From the NCBI GenBank assembly GCA_045654805.1, contig JAZOOD010000053.1, positions 1 to 20,140 on the forward strand: a stretch of DNA of 20,140 nt. The letters run 5' to 3'. The stretch is from CAZNKU01 sp045654805 (GTDB taxonomy: Bacteria > Bacillota > Clostridia > Monoglobales > Firm-18). The translations under genes were made by a program, and so were the position numbers. The notes under the pieces were generated by a model. It was not told the DNA's origin. It saw nothing but the letters and a program-made list of their open reading frames with translations, and searched no databases. Position 1 is the stretch's first letter; every line of letters begins with the position of its first letter. Positions 1-8,577 of this stretch are shown piece by piece.

Positions 1-1098
1 GGTATGTACGACGAAAAAAACACGGTGGGAAATTCTTTGGGACTTTACACAACCAATATGGATTTTCATTCAAAGGGTGTATCAAGATTTCTATATCCGT
101 TCAAAATAATATACTCAAGGGAAGCGCATAAGAAAATCGGCAAAGTTTTAGATGATTTTAAGCCTGACATTGTTCATATGAATAACATTAATTTTCAGCT
201 TACGCCATCGATTATTTATGCGGTGAAAAAGAGAAATATCCCCCTTGTGCAAACAGTTCATGACTATCAAATGATTTGCTCCAATCATCTTCTGTATAGC
301 TTTAATGAAACAAAACCCTGCGACAGATGTATAAAAGGCTCAAAATGGAATTGCTTAAAATATAATTGTATTCATAATTCAAAAGTCAAAAGTCTTTTGG
401 GTGTAATTGAAGCAAAGTTTTATTCATTTTTAAAAACATATAAAAAGGTTGATTTATATATATGTCCGAGCAGATTTTTGGAAAATAGGCTTTTTAGTGC
501 TTCGGATATATATATGGGAAAGACATTTACAATACATAATTTTATTGAAAAGAATAATATTCTCGCTAAAACGGATAGTAAAAATCCCTATATTGTTTTT
601 GTTGGCAGACTTTCAAAGGAAAAAGGCGTTGAGCTTCTGGCAAATACCGCAAAAATCTTGCCTGACATTAACTTTGTCGTAGCAGGAAATGGTCCTGATG
701 ATGAGGTTTTGAAAAATATCCCGAATGTTACCTTAAAGGGTTTTGTTACGGGGAAAGAACTTACCGATTTGATGGCAAACGCAAAACTTCTTATTGCTCC
801 ATCGGTTTGTTATGAAAATAATCCTTTATCCATATTAGAGGCTCATTCTATGGGAGTTCCGGTTGTAACCATGAATTACGGCGGAATGGCAGAGCTTGTA
901 GAAGATGGAAAAACGGGTGTGTTGGCAGAGGCAACACCTGAATCTGTGGCTGAGGCAGTAAGAAAATGTCTTGGTAACAAAGAATACTATAAAACACTTA
1001 AAACAAACTGTGAAACTAAAGGCAAGAATATAATGGGTGTCACAGAGTATTGTGGCATCTTAATACAAAAATACAACAACCTTATAGACAAGAGGTGA
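1..1098 (+). CDS. GT4-family glycosyltransferase, 5' end cut by window
   Basis: Transfers a sugar from a nucleotide-sugar donor to a growing glycan, probably at the cytoplasmic face of the membrane. The C-terminal GT-B donor domain is clear: FVGRLSKEKGVELL near residue 200, GNGPDDE near 230 and the EX7E signature in YENNPLSILEA. The acceptor domain shows DIVHMNN at about residue 55, roughly 40 residues earlier than usual for GT4 proteins, and the frame is open to the window edge, so the true start lies upstream; the ATG at position 4 is probably internal. A Cys-rich insert (CDRC, then WNCLKYNC) is present and could bind a metal. The next gene starts within a few bases of the stop, so this is the first visible gene of the glycan operon. 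The family call is firm; the sugar specificity is unknown. Confidence 0.9.
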   Translation, partial: GMYDEKNTVGNSLGLYTTNMDFHSKGVSRFLYPFKIIYSREAHKKIGKVLDDFKPDIVHMNNINFQLTPSIIYAVKKRNIPLVQTVHDYQMICSNHLLYSFNETKPCDRCIKGSKWNCLKYNCIHNSKVKSLLGVIEAKFYSFLKTYKKVDLYICPSRFLENRLFSASDIYMGKTFTIHNFIEKNNILAKTDSKNPYIVFVGRLSKEKGVELLANTAKILPDINFVVAGNGPDDEVLKNIPNVTLKGFVTGKELTDLMANAKLLIAPSVCYENNPLSILEAHSMGVPVVTMNYGGMAELVEDGKTGVLAEATPESVAEAVRKCLGNKEYYKTLKTNCETKGKNIMGVTEYCGILIQKYNNLIDKR

Positions 1099-1103
1099 AG
1101 AAA

Positions 1104-2159
1104 GTGACAAAACCAAGCTTAAGCATCGTTGTGCCTGTATATAATACTGAAAAATATCTTAGAAGGTGTATGGATTCCATAATGAACCAAACTCTTAAGG
1201 ATATAGAAATCATCATAGTTGATGACGGCTCAAAGAAAGAGTGTGCCGTACTTTGTGATGAGATTTCAAAAACAGATTCGAGAATTAAAGTTGTTCACAA
1301 GAAAAACGGCGGTCTTGGGTTTGCAAGAAATACGGGACTTGAAGCAGCAACAGGTGAATATATAGGTTTTGTCGATTCTGATGATTATATAGAGCCGTTA
1401 ATGTGCGAAACATTATATAATGCAGCAAAAAAACATAATGCTGACTTATGTTTATCAGGGATTTGTTTTGTTGGTGGAAATATGTTTTCGGAGTCCGGCA
1501 CAGATTCAAGAAAAGTGTATTTTGAAGAAGAAACAGTGTTTGAAAAAGAAGATATGAAAAATCTTCTTTTAGGCGTTGTGGGTGCATTACCTCACGAGCC
1601 TGATGACAGCCGTTATGGTGTGAGCGTATGTAAAAACATATTTAAAACTTCTGTGATTCGTGAAAAAGGAATCAGATTCTTGTCCGAAAGAGCAATACTT
1701 TCCGAGGATACCTTGTTTATGGTTGACTACATAAAATCGGCAGAATGTGCAGTTGGTGTGTCCGGGGCATACTACTGCTATTGTCGTAATGAAGATTCTC
1801 TTTCAAAAGCATATAAGAAAGATCGTTTTGAGAAAAGCATCGTATTTTTAGATGAACTTGAAAAACGAATTGCAGATACTATAGAAAAAGAAGAATATAA
1901 AATTTATTTAGATAGATTGATACAAGGCTTTGGAAGGATTTTGTGTTCGCAAGAGATTATGCACGCAAGGGATGAAAAAATAAAGTTTTCTCATCTTAAG
2001 AAAAGATTAAAAGAAATTTGCACACAGGACAAAATTCAAAATGTATTAAAATCATATCCTTGGTACAGATTGCCCGTAAAACAAGCGGCATTTGCTTTTG
2101 CTATGAAGCATCAATTGTTTTTGCTTCAAAGGTTAATGGTGATATTAAGAGACAGATAG
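1104..2159 (+). CDS. GT2-family glycosyltransferase
   Basis: GT-A fold glycosyltransferase of the GT2 type, likely adding a sugar to a lipid-linked glycan in the cytoplasm. The N-terminal half carries SIVVPVYNTEKYLRRCMDS, IIIVDDGS and the metal-binding FVDSDD of the DXD type. The C-terminal ~200 residues are a variable acceptor region. I chose the GTG at 1104 because AGGTG at 1093-1097 sits six bases upstream; the upstream ATG at 1050 lies inside the previous gene and lacks a ribosome site. The protein is 351 residues, normal for the family. It is co-oriented with its neighbours and probably co-transcribed and translationally coupled to the preceding gene. Confidence 0.9.
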   Translation: MTKPSLSIVVPVYNTEKYLRRCMDSIMNQTLKDIEIIIVDDGSKKECAVLCDEISKTDSRIKVVHKKNGGLGFARNTGLEAATGEYIGFVDSDDYIEPLMCETLYNAAKKHNADLCLSGICFVGGNMFSESGTDSRKVYFEEETVFEKEDMKNLLLGVVGALPHEPDDSRYGVSVCKNIFKTSVIREKGIRFLSERAILSEDTLFMVDYIKSAECAVGVSGAYYCYCRNEDSLSKAYKKDRFEKSIVFLDELEKRIADTIEKEEYKIYLDRLIQGFGRILCSQEIMHARDEKIKFSHLKKRLKEICTQDKIQNVLKSYPWYRLPVKQAAFAFAMKHQLFLLQRLMVILRDR

Positions 2160-2170
2160 GAGTTTTTACA

Positions 2171-3196
2171 ATGCTTTTTTCAGTAATTGTTCCGATTTAT
2201 AATATTGAAAAATACATAAGAAGATGCATTGACAGTGTGCTTTTGCAATCATTTACCGATTTTGAGCTTATATTGGTTGATGATGGTTCACCTGACAGAT
2301 GCGGAGCAATTTGTGATGAATATGCGAAAAAAGACGAAAGAATAAAAGTAATACACAAAGAAAACGGCGGTTTGGTAAGCGCAAGACAAGCCGGGATCAA
2401 AGTGGCAAGCGGAGATTATATCTTTCATCTTGATGGTGATGATGCAGTTCTTCCTGATGCGCTGGAAAGTGCATATAAAATAATTTGTGATACCGATGCG
2501 GATATTGTATCTTTTTCTTATAAGTGCAGTATCAATGGTAAAATTGGAGATAGTGTTGAAGACTTGGTCGATGAGGGCTTGTATCACAAAAAGGAAATCG
2601 AGCAACATATTTCCCCAAAGCTTTTGTCAGATAAAAATATGAATCATATATTTTATTTTTTATGGGGAAAAGCAATAAAACGAGAACTTGCCACAAAACA
2701 TCAGTTGGTTGTTAATCCTGCTATTTCTTTAGGTGAGGATTTAAGCTGTATTGTGCCTTGCTTTTTGGAGGCAGAAACAGTTTATATGAGCAAAAAAGCC
2801 ATATATCTTTATACCATAAGAAATGATTCCATTTCAACAGATTTTAAAACGCATCAGATCTTGCAGATAACAGATGTGATTACAGGACTTCGCAGTTTAA
2901 ACATAGAGAAACCAAAAGACTTTGACCAGCAGATTTCACGTTATTCTTGTTTTATGTGTTTTGCAATTTTGGCAGCAGCGGCCGAAGGGAATCATTTTAA
3001 TGCTATCAAAAAGTTAAAGGAACTTATATTAGGGTCCCTACATAGAGAGGAAATCAAAAAGGCACATTTTGAAAAAATCACTACAAAAAGCCGAATTGCC
3101 ATATATTTAATGAAAAAACAAAGAATCAGATTAGCATTTTACTTTTTGTATTTATGTAAAGAGTTAAAGCACATGAGAAAGGGGGACAAAAAATGA
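2171..3196 (+). CDS. GT2-family glycosyltransferase
   Basis: Second GT2 enzyme of the operon, 341 residues. The N-terminus reads SVIVPIYNIEKYIRRCIDS, followed by LILVDDGS and LDGDDAV, which together give the nucleotide-binding and DXD elements. The ATG at 2171 is preferred because AGGAG (2158-2162) lies eight bases upstream; a longer reading from 2018 would overlap the previous gene by 140 bases with no ribosome site. The stop overlaps the next start as ATGA (3193-3196), so the two are translationally coupled. The N-terminal third is clearly similar to the preceding GT2, suggesting an old duplication. The acceptor is unknown. Confidence 0.9.
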   Translation: MLFSVIVPIYNIEKYIRRCIDSVLLQSFTDFELILVDDGSPDRCGAICDEYAKKDERIKVIHKENGGLVSARQAGIKVASGDYIFHLDGDDAVLPDALESAYKIICDTDADIVSFSYKCSINGKIGDSVEDLVDEGLYHKKEIEQHISPKLLSDKNMNHIFYFLWGKAIKRELATKHQLVVNPAISLGEDLSCIVPCFLEAETVYMSKKAIYLYTIRNDSISTDFKTHQILQITDVITGLRSLNIEKPKDFDQQISRYSCFMCFAILAAAAEGNHFNAIKKLKELILGSLHREEIKKAHFEKITTKSRIAIYLMKKQRIRLAFYFLYLCKELKHMRKGDKK

Positions 3197-4269
3197 ATAC
3201 AGCACCTAAAATATCTTTAATAATGAGCGTGTATAATGGTGAAGATTATTTGCGTGACGCCATAGAAAGCGTCTTAAATCAAACATTTAAAGACTTTGAG
3301 CTTATTATAATTAACGATTGTTCCACCGATAAAACCCACGAAATCTTAAAGAAATATGAAGACTTTGATAAACGTGTAAAAGTATATACTAATGAAGTGA
3401 ATTTGAGACTTCCGTCATCCCTTAACAAAGCTATATCATATGCACAGGGTAAATATATTGCAAGAATGGATGCAGATGATATATGTCTGCCTGAAAGGCT
3501 TGAAAAGCAGTATGAATTTATGGAGAAAAATCCGAATGTGGCTTTGTCTTCCTGCAGATTTATGACGCTTAAAAACGGAGTTATCTCTTCCGGAGGATGC
3601 GGAGGGAAGTGCGACAATGAGTCTATAAAAGCATTGCTTTTGGTTACAAATCCCATACTTCATCCCGGAATTATTGCAAAAGCTGATGCAATCAGAAGTC
3701 TTTTGTATGATAAAAACTTTACCTGTACCGAAGATATGGAGCTTTGGACAAGGTTTGTTATGGCAGGATATGATGTGGAGATTATGCCTGAATATTTTAT
3801 GATATACAGACTTCATGATAAACAAATTACCGAAACAACCTTAGAGAAACAGCACAAAGAAGTCATTGCAATTCAAAAAAAATATTATGGAACACTTCTT
3901 GAAAATATGAACAGCAATCAAGAGGAGTTTTATATCAGAGGAATTTATTTCAGAGAAAATACAGACATCAATAAGTTTTTGGATTTTTACAAATGGCTAA
4001 AGTCTGTTAATCGCAAAACGAAAGCATTTAACAACGATGCTTTAAACTATGCCATGTTTGAAATTCTGGCAGAATACAAAAGAAAAGGTATTGCAAAGAC
4101 TAAGCTGATAAAGGCGATGCTTTCGTTTGGAATACCATATCTTGCAGCGGAAATCCCCGAGCGTAAAAAAAGAGCTCGAGCAGACGGACACAGGTGCATT
4201 AAAAGTGCAGAAAAAATAGGACTTAAGAAAACCGGTGGAACCTTGGAATTTCCGACTTTTTCAAAATAA
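3193..4269 (+). CDS. GT2-family glycosyltransferase
   Basis: Third GT2 enzyme, 358 residues. It begins ISLIMSVYNGEDYLRDAIESVLNQTFKDFE and has IINDCSTD and ARMDADD as the donor and metal sites, then TEDMELWTRF, the typical position of the catalytic base region in WcaA-like GT2 enzymes. AAAGGGGG lies just upstream of the start, which overlaps the previous stop by four bases. The C-terminal ~100 residues are basic and helical in appearance. Only 20 bases separate it from the next gene. It is part of the same surface-polysaccharide operon; sugar specificity cannot be read from sequence. Confidence 0.9.
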   Translation: MNTAPKISLIMSVYNGEDYLRDAIESVLNQTFKDFELIIINDCSTDKTHEILKKYEDFDKRVKVYTNEVNLRLPSSLNKAISYAQGKYIARMDADDICLPERLEKQYEFMEKNPNVALSSCRFMTLKNGVISSGGCGGKCDNESIKALLLVTNPILHPGIIAKADAIRSLLYDKNFTCTEDMELWTRFVMAGYDVEIMPEYFMIYRLHDKQITETTLEKQHKEVIAIQKKYYGTLLENMNSNQEEFYIRGIYFRENTDINKFLDFYKWLKSVNRKTKAFNNDALNYAMFEILAEYKRKGIAKTKLIKAMLSFGIPYLAAEIPERKKRARADGHRCIKSAEKIGLKKTGGTLEFPTFSK

Positions 4270-4289
4270 AAAGTATAGGAGCCATAAGT

Positions 4290-5669
4290 ATGCAACTATT
4301 TGAATACCCATACATCATCATAACCATATTGGTTTTATGCTTTATTGTTCTTATCACTATTGGTATTTATTTTGCCATAAGAGGAGCAAAAACTGCTGCC
4401 GGCAGCGAAGAAAAGGCGTTTATCAATATAAGTAAATTAGAAGCCAGCTTTGAAAAATCAGGGAAATTACGTGAAGACAGGTGTGTTTTTTATGCTAAAG
4501 TTTCCCTGGATAATTTCAGAAGTCTATATTCGGCACATCAAACCATGAATGTTTTTTCTGAAATAAAGGGAGTCTTGCTGGAAGCTTTTTCAAACAGTGA
4601 TGACAGTAATATAGCTATATATGGAGAAAAAAACTTCGTTGTTCTTTCAAAATGGAATATCGAAACTGCACGCAAAAAAATTGAAAATTGTTTTGGCGAG
4701 CTAAGCAAATGTCTCTTAAAACACGGTGCGCTGAATATTATTGACGTCAGAATCGGTGTATACTTTGCGTTTGGCACACAAGTGTCGTTTGATGACGCAA
4801 TAGGCCGTGCCAAACAGGCATATTTGCTTGCGAAGAATGAAAATATTCCATACGCTGAGTGGAATGTATCCGGCGGAAAAGCGCTTGAAAAAAAGATAAA
4901 AATAGAAAATAATATAGAAAAAGAAATTGATAACAATCGTTTCTTCCTTGAATATCAACCTGTTTTAGAATCAAAAACAAAGAAAATAATAGGTGCGGAA
5001 GTGCTATCTCGCCTAAATTCAGAAAGCGAGGGTGTATTAACCCCGGGTAGCTTTTTGTCTGCGGTGGACTCTGTTGGAATCAATGATAAATTTGATTATT
5101 ATATTTTTGAAAAAAACTGCAAATGGATTTCAAACGATAAAAAACAAAGGGAACAATATAAATATACCATCAATTTTTCAAGATCAACATTGTGCGAACC
5201 ACAGTTTGCGGAAAAGATAATAGCAATTGCACAAAAATATGATTTGAATTTTTCCTGTCTGGCGGTTGAGATATTAGAGGATAAAAACATAACCTTCGAT
5301 GCAAGAAAGCAAATGATAGATAATCTGTCAGTTCTTAAAGCAAAAGGTATATCTATCTTGCTTGATGATTTTGGGAGCGGATATACAACCTTTGGAGATT
5401 TGCAAAATCTTGATATTTCTGTTGTGAAGATTGATAAAACGATAACACAGAATTCGGTTACAGATACAGGATTTATTATTTTGAAAAATATTATCCGTAC
5501 TGCCGGTGATATTGGTTTTAAGACATTATGCGAAGGAATCGAAACAAAAGAGCAAGAAGAAGCGGTGATAAAAGCAGGCTGTGATCTCCTTCAGGGTTTT
5601 TACTATTACAGACCTATGCCGGTGGCTCAGCTTGAGAAAGTTTTTAATAACAATTCAGGAGGTGTTTAA
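4290..5669 (+). CDS. membrane-anchored degenerate GGDEF / EAL protein, probable c-di-GMP phosphodiesterase
   Basis: Probably hydrolyses cyclic di-GMP at the membrane. One transmembrane helix lies at about residues 7-30. Residues ~55-190 resemble a GGDEF domain, but the signature is lost: IYGEKNFVVL stands where GGDEF would be, so cyclase activity is not expected. Residues ~205-455 are an EAL domain retaining most catalytic elements: EVL in place of EAL near residue 237, N in NFSRSTL, E in EILED, DDFGSGY near 359, K in VKIDKT, CEGIE and QGFYYYRP. I therefore infer an active phosphodiesterase, perhaps modulated by the degenerate domain. It lies inside the glycosyltransferase operon, with 20 bases to the gene before and none to the gene after, which suggests local c-di-GMP control of the glycan. 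A purely receptor-like role is possible. Confidence 0.88.
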   Translation: MQLFEYPYIIITILVLCFIVLITIGIYFAIRGAKTAAGSEEKAFINISKLEASFEKSGKLREDRCVFYAKVSLDNFRSLYSAHQTMNVFSEIKGVLLEAFSNSDDSNIAIYGEKNFVVLSKWNIETARKKIENCFGELSKCLLKHGALNIIDVRIGVYFAFGTQVSFDDAIGRAKQAYLLAKNENIPYAEWNVSGGKALEKKIKIENNIEKEIDNNRFFLEYQPVLESKTKKIIGAEVLSRLNSESEGVLTPGSFLSAVDSVGINDKFDYYIFEKNCKWISNDKKQREQYKYTINFSRSTLCEPQFAEKIIAIAQKYDLNFSCLAVEILEDKNITFDARKQMIDNLSVLKAKGISILLDDFGSGYTTFGDLQNLDISVVKIDKTITQNSVTDTGFIILKNIIRTAGDIGFKTLCEGIETKEQEEAVIKAGCDLLQGFYYYRPMPVAQLEKVFNNNSGGV

Positions 5670-6596
5670 ATGCTGTCCGTAATTATTCCTGCATACAATG
5701 AGGAATTATCCGTAGAAAGAGCTTATTATACGATATCAGAGATTTTAGAAAAAGCTCAGATTGACAATGAAATTATTTTTATTGATGATGGTTCTACGGA
5801 TACTACATATAAAAAAATAGAAAACTTGGCCGATAAAGAAAAAAATATATATGGACTGCATTTTTCAAGAAATTTCGGGAAAGAAGCAGCCATCTCGGCA
5901 GGGCTTGCAAGCGCCAAAGGCGATGCAGTTGTAGTAATTGATTGCGATCTTCAACATCCTCCTGAGAAAATTGTGGAAATGTATCATCTGTGGCAGGAAG
6001 GCTATGAAATTGTTGAGGGTATTAAAAAAACAAGAGGCAAAGAAAGCAAAATGCATGGTTTTGCTGCAAGAAAGTTTTATAGGGTTATCAGTTCGGTAGT
6101 AGGATTTGATATGTCAAACGCCTCTGATTTTAAACTGCTTGACCGCAAGGTTGTGGATATACTCAACAGAATTCCTGAAAGAAAAGGTTTCTTCAGAGCA
6201 ATTTCATTTTGGGTAGGCTTTAACAAAACAACGGTTGAATTCGAGGTTAATGAAAGATTAGAGGGTGAATCAAAATGGTCTGCCATAGGCCTTTTGAAAT
6301 ATGCCATTTCAAATATTTCTGCCTACTCGACAGCACCAATGCAGATTGTAACCGTGCTTGGTGTTATGATGCTTATTATTACTGCTATTTTCAGTGTTTG
6401 GGCACTGATTGATAAAATCCGTGGTATTGCCCTTGAAGGTATGACAACGGTTATAATTATCCTGATATTTATAGGAAGTATTATGATGATAAGCCTGGGT
6501 ATTATCGGATATTATGTTGCCCGTATTTATGATGAAATTAAAGGAAGACCGAAATATATTGTTTCTGCAACTTGCAGGAGCAAGGAAGAAAGATAA
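5670..6596 (+). CDS. polyprenyl-phosphate glycosyltransferase, DPM1/GtrB-like GT2
   Basis: Likely moves a sugar from a nucleotide donor to undecaprenyl phosphate, giving a lipid-linked sugar for use outside the membrane. The soluble GT2 domain has SVIIPAYNEELSVERA, FIDDGSTD, the subgroup motif SRNFGKEAAISAGL and DCDLQHPPE (the DADLQHPPE type). Two C-terminal membrane helices, at about residues 223-245 and 255-280, are characteristic of the DPM1/GtrB/YkoT branch. The protein is 308 residues, normal for this group. The ATG follows the previous stop directly and has AGGAGGTG upstream. A typical partner flippase (GtrA-like) is not in the window. Confidence 0.9.
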   Translation: MLSVIIPAYNEELSVERAYYTISEILEKAQIDNEIIFIDDGSTDTTYKKIENLADKEKNIYGLHFSRNFGKEAAISAGLASAKGDAVVVIDCDLQHPPEKIVEMYHLWQEGYEIVEGIKKTRGKESKMHGFAARKFYRVISSVVGFDMSNASDFKLLDRKVVDILNRIPERKGFFRAISFWVGFNKTTVEFEVNERLEGESKWSAIGLLKYAISNISAYSTAPMQIVTVLGVMMLIITAIFSVWALIDKIRGIALEGMTTVIIILIFIGSIMMISLGIIGYYVARIYDEIKGRPKYIVSATCRSKEER

Positions 6597-6619
6597 AAAT
6601 AGTTTTGAGGAGGTGCAAA

Positions 6620-7624
6620 ATGGAAAGAAATGTGCTTGTTGACAGACTGAAAGGATATGCCTGTTTTTTGGTTTTGCTTGGTCATGTTATTATGGGAATA
6701 AGAATTGCAGGTATAGATATTCCCGAATTTTTTTGGGGAATGGAAAAGTTTATATGGTCTTTTCATGTTGCACTTTTTCTGTTTTTAAGCGGTGTTGTGT
6801 ATAAAATGACCGGAGAATGGAAAGGCAAACAAAGCAAATGGAAATTTATTCTCTATAAGCTTTACACTCTTGGTATTCCATACATAGTTTTTTCAGTTGT
6901 TTATATATTGATAAACAGCTTAGTTGGAGAATCAAATACCGGTTTTGCAGTTTCAGATATTCTTTATATATGGAAAACTCCTGTTGCCCAATATTGGTTT
7001 TTGTATGCACTGTTCTTTTTGTTTTGTATTTGGACGGCTTTTTCGGGAATATTAAAAAATTGGCAAATTACAATTATAGCTGTTTTAACAGGTTATTTAG
7101 CTCCGCTTTTTGGTATTCCCCTCGGAAGCCTGGATGTAGTGTTTTACTCGGCACTTGCTTTTGGAATTGGCACATTCGTGGACTTCAAAAGCCTTACTAA
7201 GCTTCGGACCTGGGCTAAATGCCTGGTTGTGATACTGCATATAATAACAGGTATCATTTTTATTTTACTAAAAAAAATAGAAGCTCCGTTCATAAAGGAA
7301 ATAATGATACTGTTTGGAATATATTCCAGTATTATGTTCATTTCTATACTCCAGAACTGTAAGGCAATGGCTCGTTTTCTCGATTTTGTAAACAAGTATT
7401 CTTTTCAGATTTATTTGTTACACACCATATTTACGGCAGGAACAAGAATAATCCTGCTTCGCTTGAATATAACCCAGTGGTGGATTCATATTCTTTTGGG
7501 AACTGCCATCGGATTAGCATTTTCGGTGTTAGCAGCAGTAATTGCAAAGAAAGTTAAGTGTTTGAATTTCTTTTTCTTTCCATCAAAAGCTTATACATTG
7601 AAGAATCTTGATTTTAAAAGGTAA
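6620..7624 (+). CDS. acyltransferase-3 family membrane protein
   Basis: Integral membrane O-acyltransferase of the OafA/WecH/NodX type, likely decorating the polysaccharide with acetyl or similar groups. The protein is 334 residues with about ten hydrophobic helices. The first helix carries DRLKGYACFLVLLGHV, with the conserved early Arg and His; WSFHVALFLFLSGVVYK follows, and FQIYLLHTIF near the C-terminus is typical of the family. The ATG at 6620 is preferred over an in-frame upstream ATG at 6572 because GAGGAGGTG (6607-6615) lies just upstream and the longer form overlaps the previous gene. It is the last gene before the operon terminator. Donor and acceptor are unknown. Confidence 0.88.
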   Translation: MERNVLVDRLKGYACFLVLLGHVIMGIRIAGIDIPEFFWGMEKFIWSFHVALFLFLSGVVYKMTGEWKGKQSKWKFILYKLYTLGIPYIVFSVVYILINSLVGESNTGFAVSDILYIWKTPVAQYWFLYALFFLFCIWTAFSGILKNWQITIIAVLTGYLAPLFGIPLGSLDVVFYSALAFGIGTFVDFKSLTKLRTWAKCLVVILHIITGIIFILLKKIEAPFIKEIMILFGIYSSIMFISILQNCKAMARFLDFVNKYSFQIYLLHTIFTAGTRIILLRLNITQWWIHILLGTAIGLAFSVLAAVIAKKVKCLNFFFFPSKAYTLKNLDFKR

Positions 7625-7658
7625 GCCTGGTCTTATTGTTGTTTAAGAACTTTATTTG

Positions 7659-7699
7659 AACCCTATGAGATAACAAAATTGTTGTCTCATAGGGTTTTT
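7659..7699 (+). terminator. intrinsic terminator of the glycan operon
   Basis: A 12-bp perfect stem (AACCCTATGAGA at 7659-7670 with its complement at 7685-7696) is extended inside by AACAA/TTGTT, and a run of five T follows. It ends directly before repeat copy S1. Confidence 0.93.
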
Positions 7700-7702
7700 C
7701 TA

Positions 7703-7736
7703 TATCAAAATATGATACGCATTAATCAAAGAAAAG
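7703..7736 (+). repeat. S-site copy 1
   Basis: A 34-bp repeat starting TATCAAAATATGATACGC and ending CAAAGAAAAG. It lies four bases after the terminator of the glycan operon and is the leftmost of seven same-strand copies. It differs from copy 7, 10 kb away, at only three positions. Confidence 0.85.
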
Positions 7737-7784
7737 CACTTTTGAAAAAACTTCGTAGAATTACGACATCTTCTGTGGTATGTT

Positions 7785-7806
7785 TGTGTTGCCGAAAGGT
7801 AATATA
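7785..7806 (+). promoter_or_regulatory. leader hairpin/operator, copy 1
   Basis: TGTGTTGCC-GAAA-GGTAATATA folds into a 9-bp stem with wobble pairs and lies about 20 bases upstream of the InlB-repeat gene. The same element, with compensating changes, precedes the integrase at 8555-8577. A weak -10 (TATGTT, 7779-7784) overlaps its left edge. Confidence 0.55.
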
Positions 7807-7826
7807 AAACAGAGAGGACGAAATTT

Positions 7827-8381
7827 ATGAAGAAAAAAGTATTATGTACGGCATTGGCAGTGACTATGCTGCTAACAACAACAGCATCGGCGATCGCAAA
7901 ACCTTGGTGGCTTAGTAAGTATCGAGTGACCTTTGACAATGAACTTGGAATCGTAGGAAATGTAACACTACAATTTGCATCGGACGGCGGTAGCTTCATC
8001 AGGCCAATAACCAAAAGATATGGAGAAAGCATCAGCCTTGAAAGCTATCTTCCAACAAAATACGGATACACATTCAAAGGATGGTTTACAGATCCCCGAA
8101 CAAAGCTGAATCAGGTAACAACATTCAAATTCACAAAGCCTGATGTCTTGTATGCGAAATGGGAAAAGAATCTGGAAGAACCCATAAATCAAAATAAGGA
8201 AATTATGAGCAAAGATACCTGCTACCTCACCGATGAGGAAACTGTAAAAAGGAACGAAATCATAGAGGAGAAAAATAAAGCCTACATCGAAGGCTTCGGC
8301 TATGTGGCTCCAAGCAAAACCCAAACCATCATCGTAGACTCGAATGGTGATATAAATAAAATGGTCGGCACAATGGAATAA
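7827..8381 (+). CDS. secreted protein with one InlB B-type (Listeria-Bacteroides) repeat
   Basis: A 184-residue exported protein. Residues 1-24 are a signal peptide (basic MKKK, hydrophobic core, cleavage likely near ASAIA). Residues ~46-112 match the beta-grasp repeat called InlB B-repeat or Flg_new: GG near 54, then GESISLESYLPTKYGYTFKGWFTD and a closing LYAKW. Such repeats usually occur in tandem in adhesins; here there is one. The acidic, helical C-terminal tail (about 118-184) ends in IIVDSNGDINKMVGTME, and no sortase motif or membrane anchor is seen. GAGAGGAC lies upstream of the ATG. It sits alone between S1 and S2 and shares its leader hairpin with the integrase. Codon use favours C-ending codons more than the flanking genes, like the integrase, suggesting joint acquisition. 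Function unknown. Confidence 0.82.
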   Translation: MKKKVLCTALAVTMLLTTTASAIAKPWWLSKYRVTFDNELGIVGNVTLQFASDGGSFIRPITKRYGESISLESYLPTKYGYTFKGWFTDPRTKLNQVTTFKFTKPDVLYAKWEKNLEEPINQNKEIMSKDTCYLTDEETVKRNEIIEEKNKAYIEGFGYVAPSKTQTIIVDSNGDINKMVGTME

Positions 8382-8398
8382 AATCAAACCACAGAATG

Positions 8399-8428
8399 GG
8401 CACGGTGAAATCCGTGCCTTATCTTTTT
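8399..8428 (+). terminator. intrinsic terminator after the InlB-repeat gene
   Basis: A 7-bp GC-rich stem (GGCACGG at 8399-8405, CCGTGCC at 8412-8418) with a six-base loop is followed by TTATCTTTTT. It lies 17 bases after the stop codon and just before S2. Confidence 0.85.
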
Positions 8429-8432
8429 GGAG

Positions 8433-8465
8433 TATCAAAATTTATGATGCATAACCAAAGAAAAG
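8433..8465 (+). repeat. S-site copy 2
   Basis: A 33-bp copy with the same first 9 bases (TATCAAAAT) and the same final CAAAGAAAAG as the others. The middle is the most diverged after copy 6, and it is one base shorter, like copy 3. Confidence 0.8.
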
Positions 8466-8475
8466 GACTTTTATG

Positions 8476-8506
8476 ATTGATGCTATTCTTTTAGAAAATT
8501 GATGCT
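8476..8506 (+). repeat. paired ATTGATGCT direct repeats upstream of the integrase
   Basis: Two exact copies of ATTGATGCT (8476-8484 and 8498-8506) spaced 22 bp apart, about two helical turns, between S2 and the integrase promoter. Further copies lie beyond the integrase (10056, 10143, 10465). They are candidate arm-type sites for the recombinase. Confidence 0.6.
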
Positions 8507-8524
8507 TTTTATTCGCAAAAACGC

Positions 8525-8553
8525 TTGACTTGTGCCGATCTTTACGGTATTGT
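8525..8553 (+). promoter_or_regulatory. promoter of the integrase gene
   Basis: TTGACT (8525-8530), a 17-base spacer and TATTGT (8548-8553) form a sigma-A-type promoter. The leader hairpin at 8555-8577 covers the expected start point, so a protein bound there could repress transcription. Confidence 0.7.
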
Positions 8554-8554
8554 T

Positions 8555-8577
8555 TGTGTTACCCAAAAGGTAATACA
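8555..8577 (+). promoter_or_regulatory. leader hairpin/operator, copy 2
   Basis: TGTGTTACC-CAAAA-GGTAATACA forms a 9-bp stem with one G-T pair, next to the -10 box of the integrase promoter and about 20 bases before its start codon. It is the counterpart of the element at 7785-7806. Confidence 0.58.
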
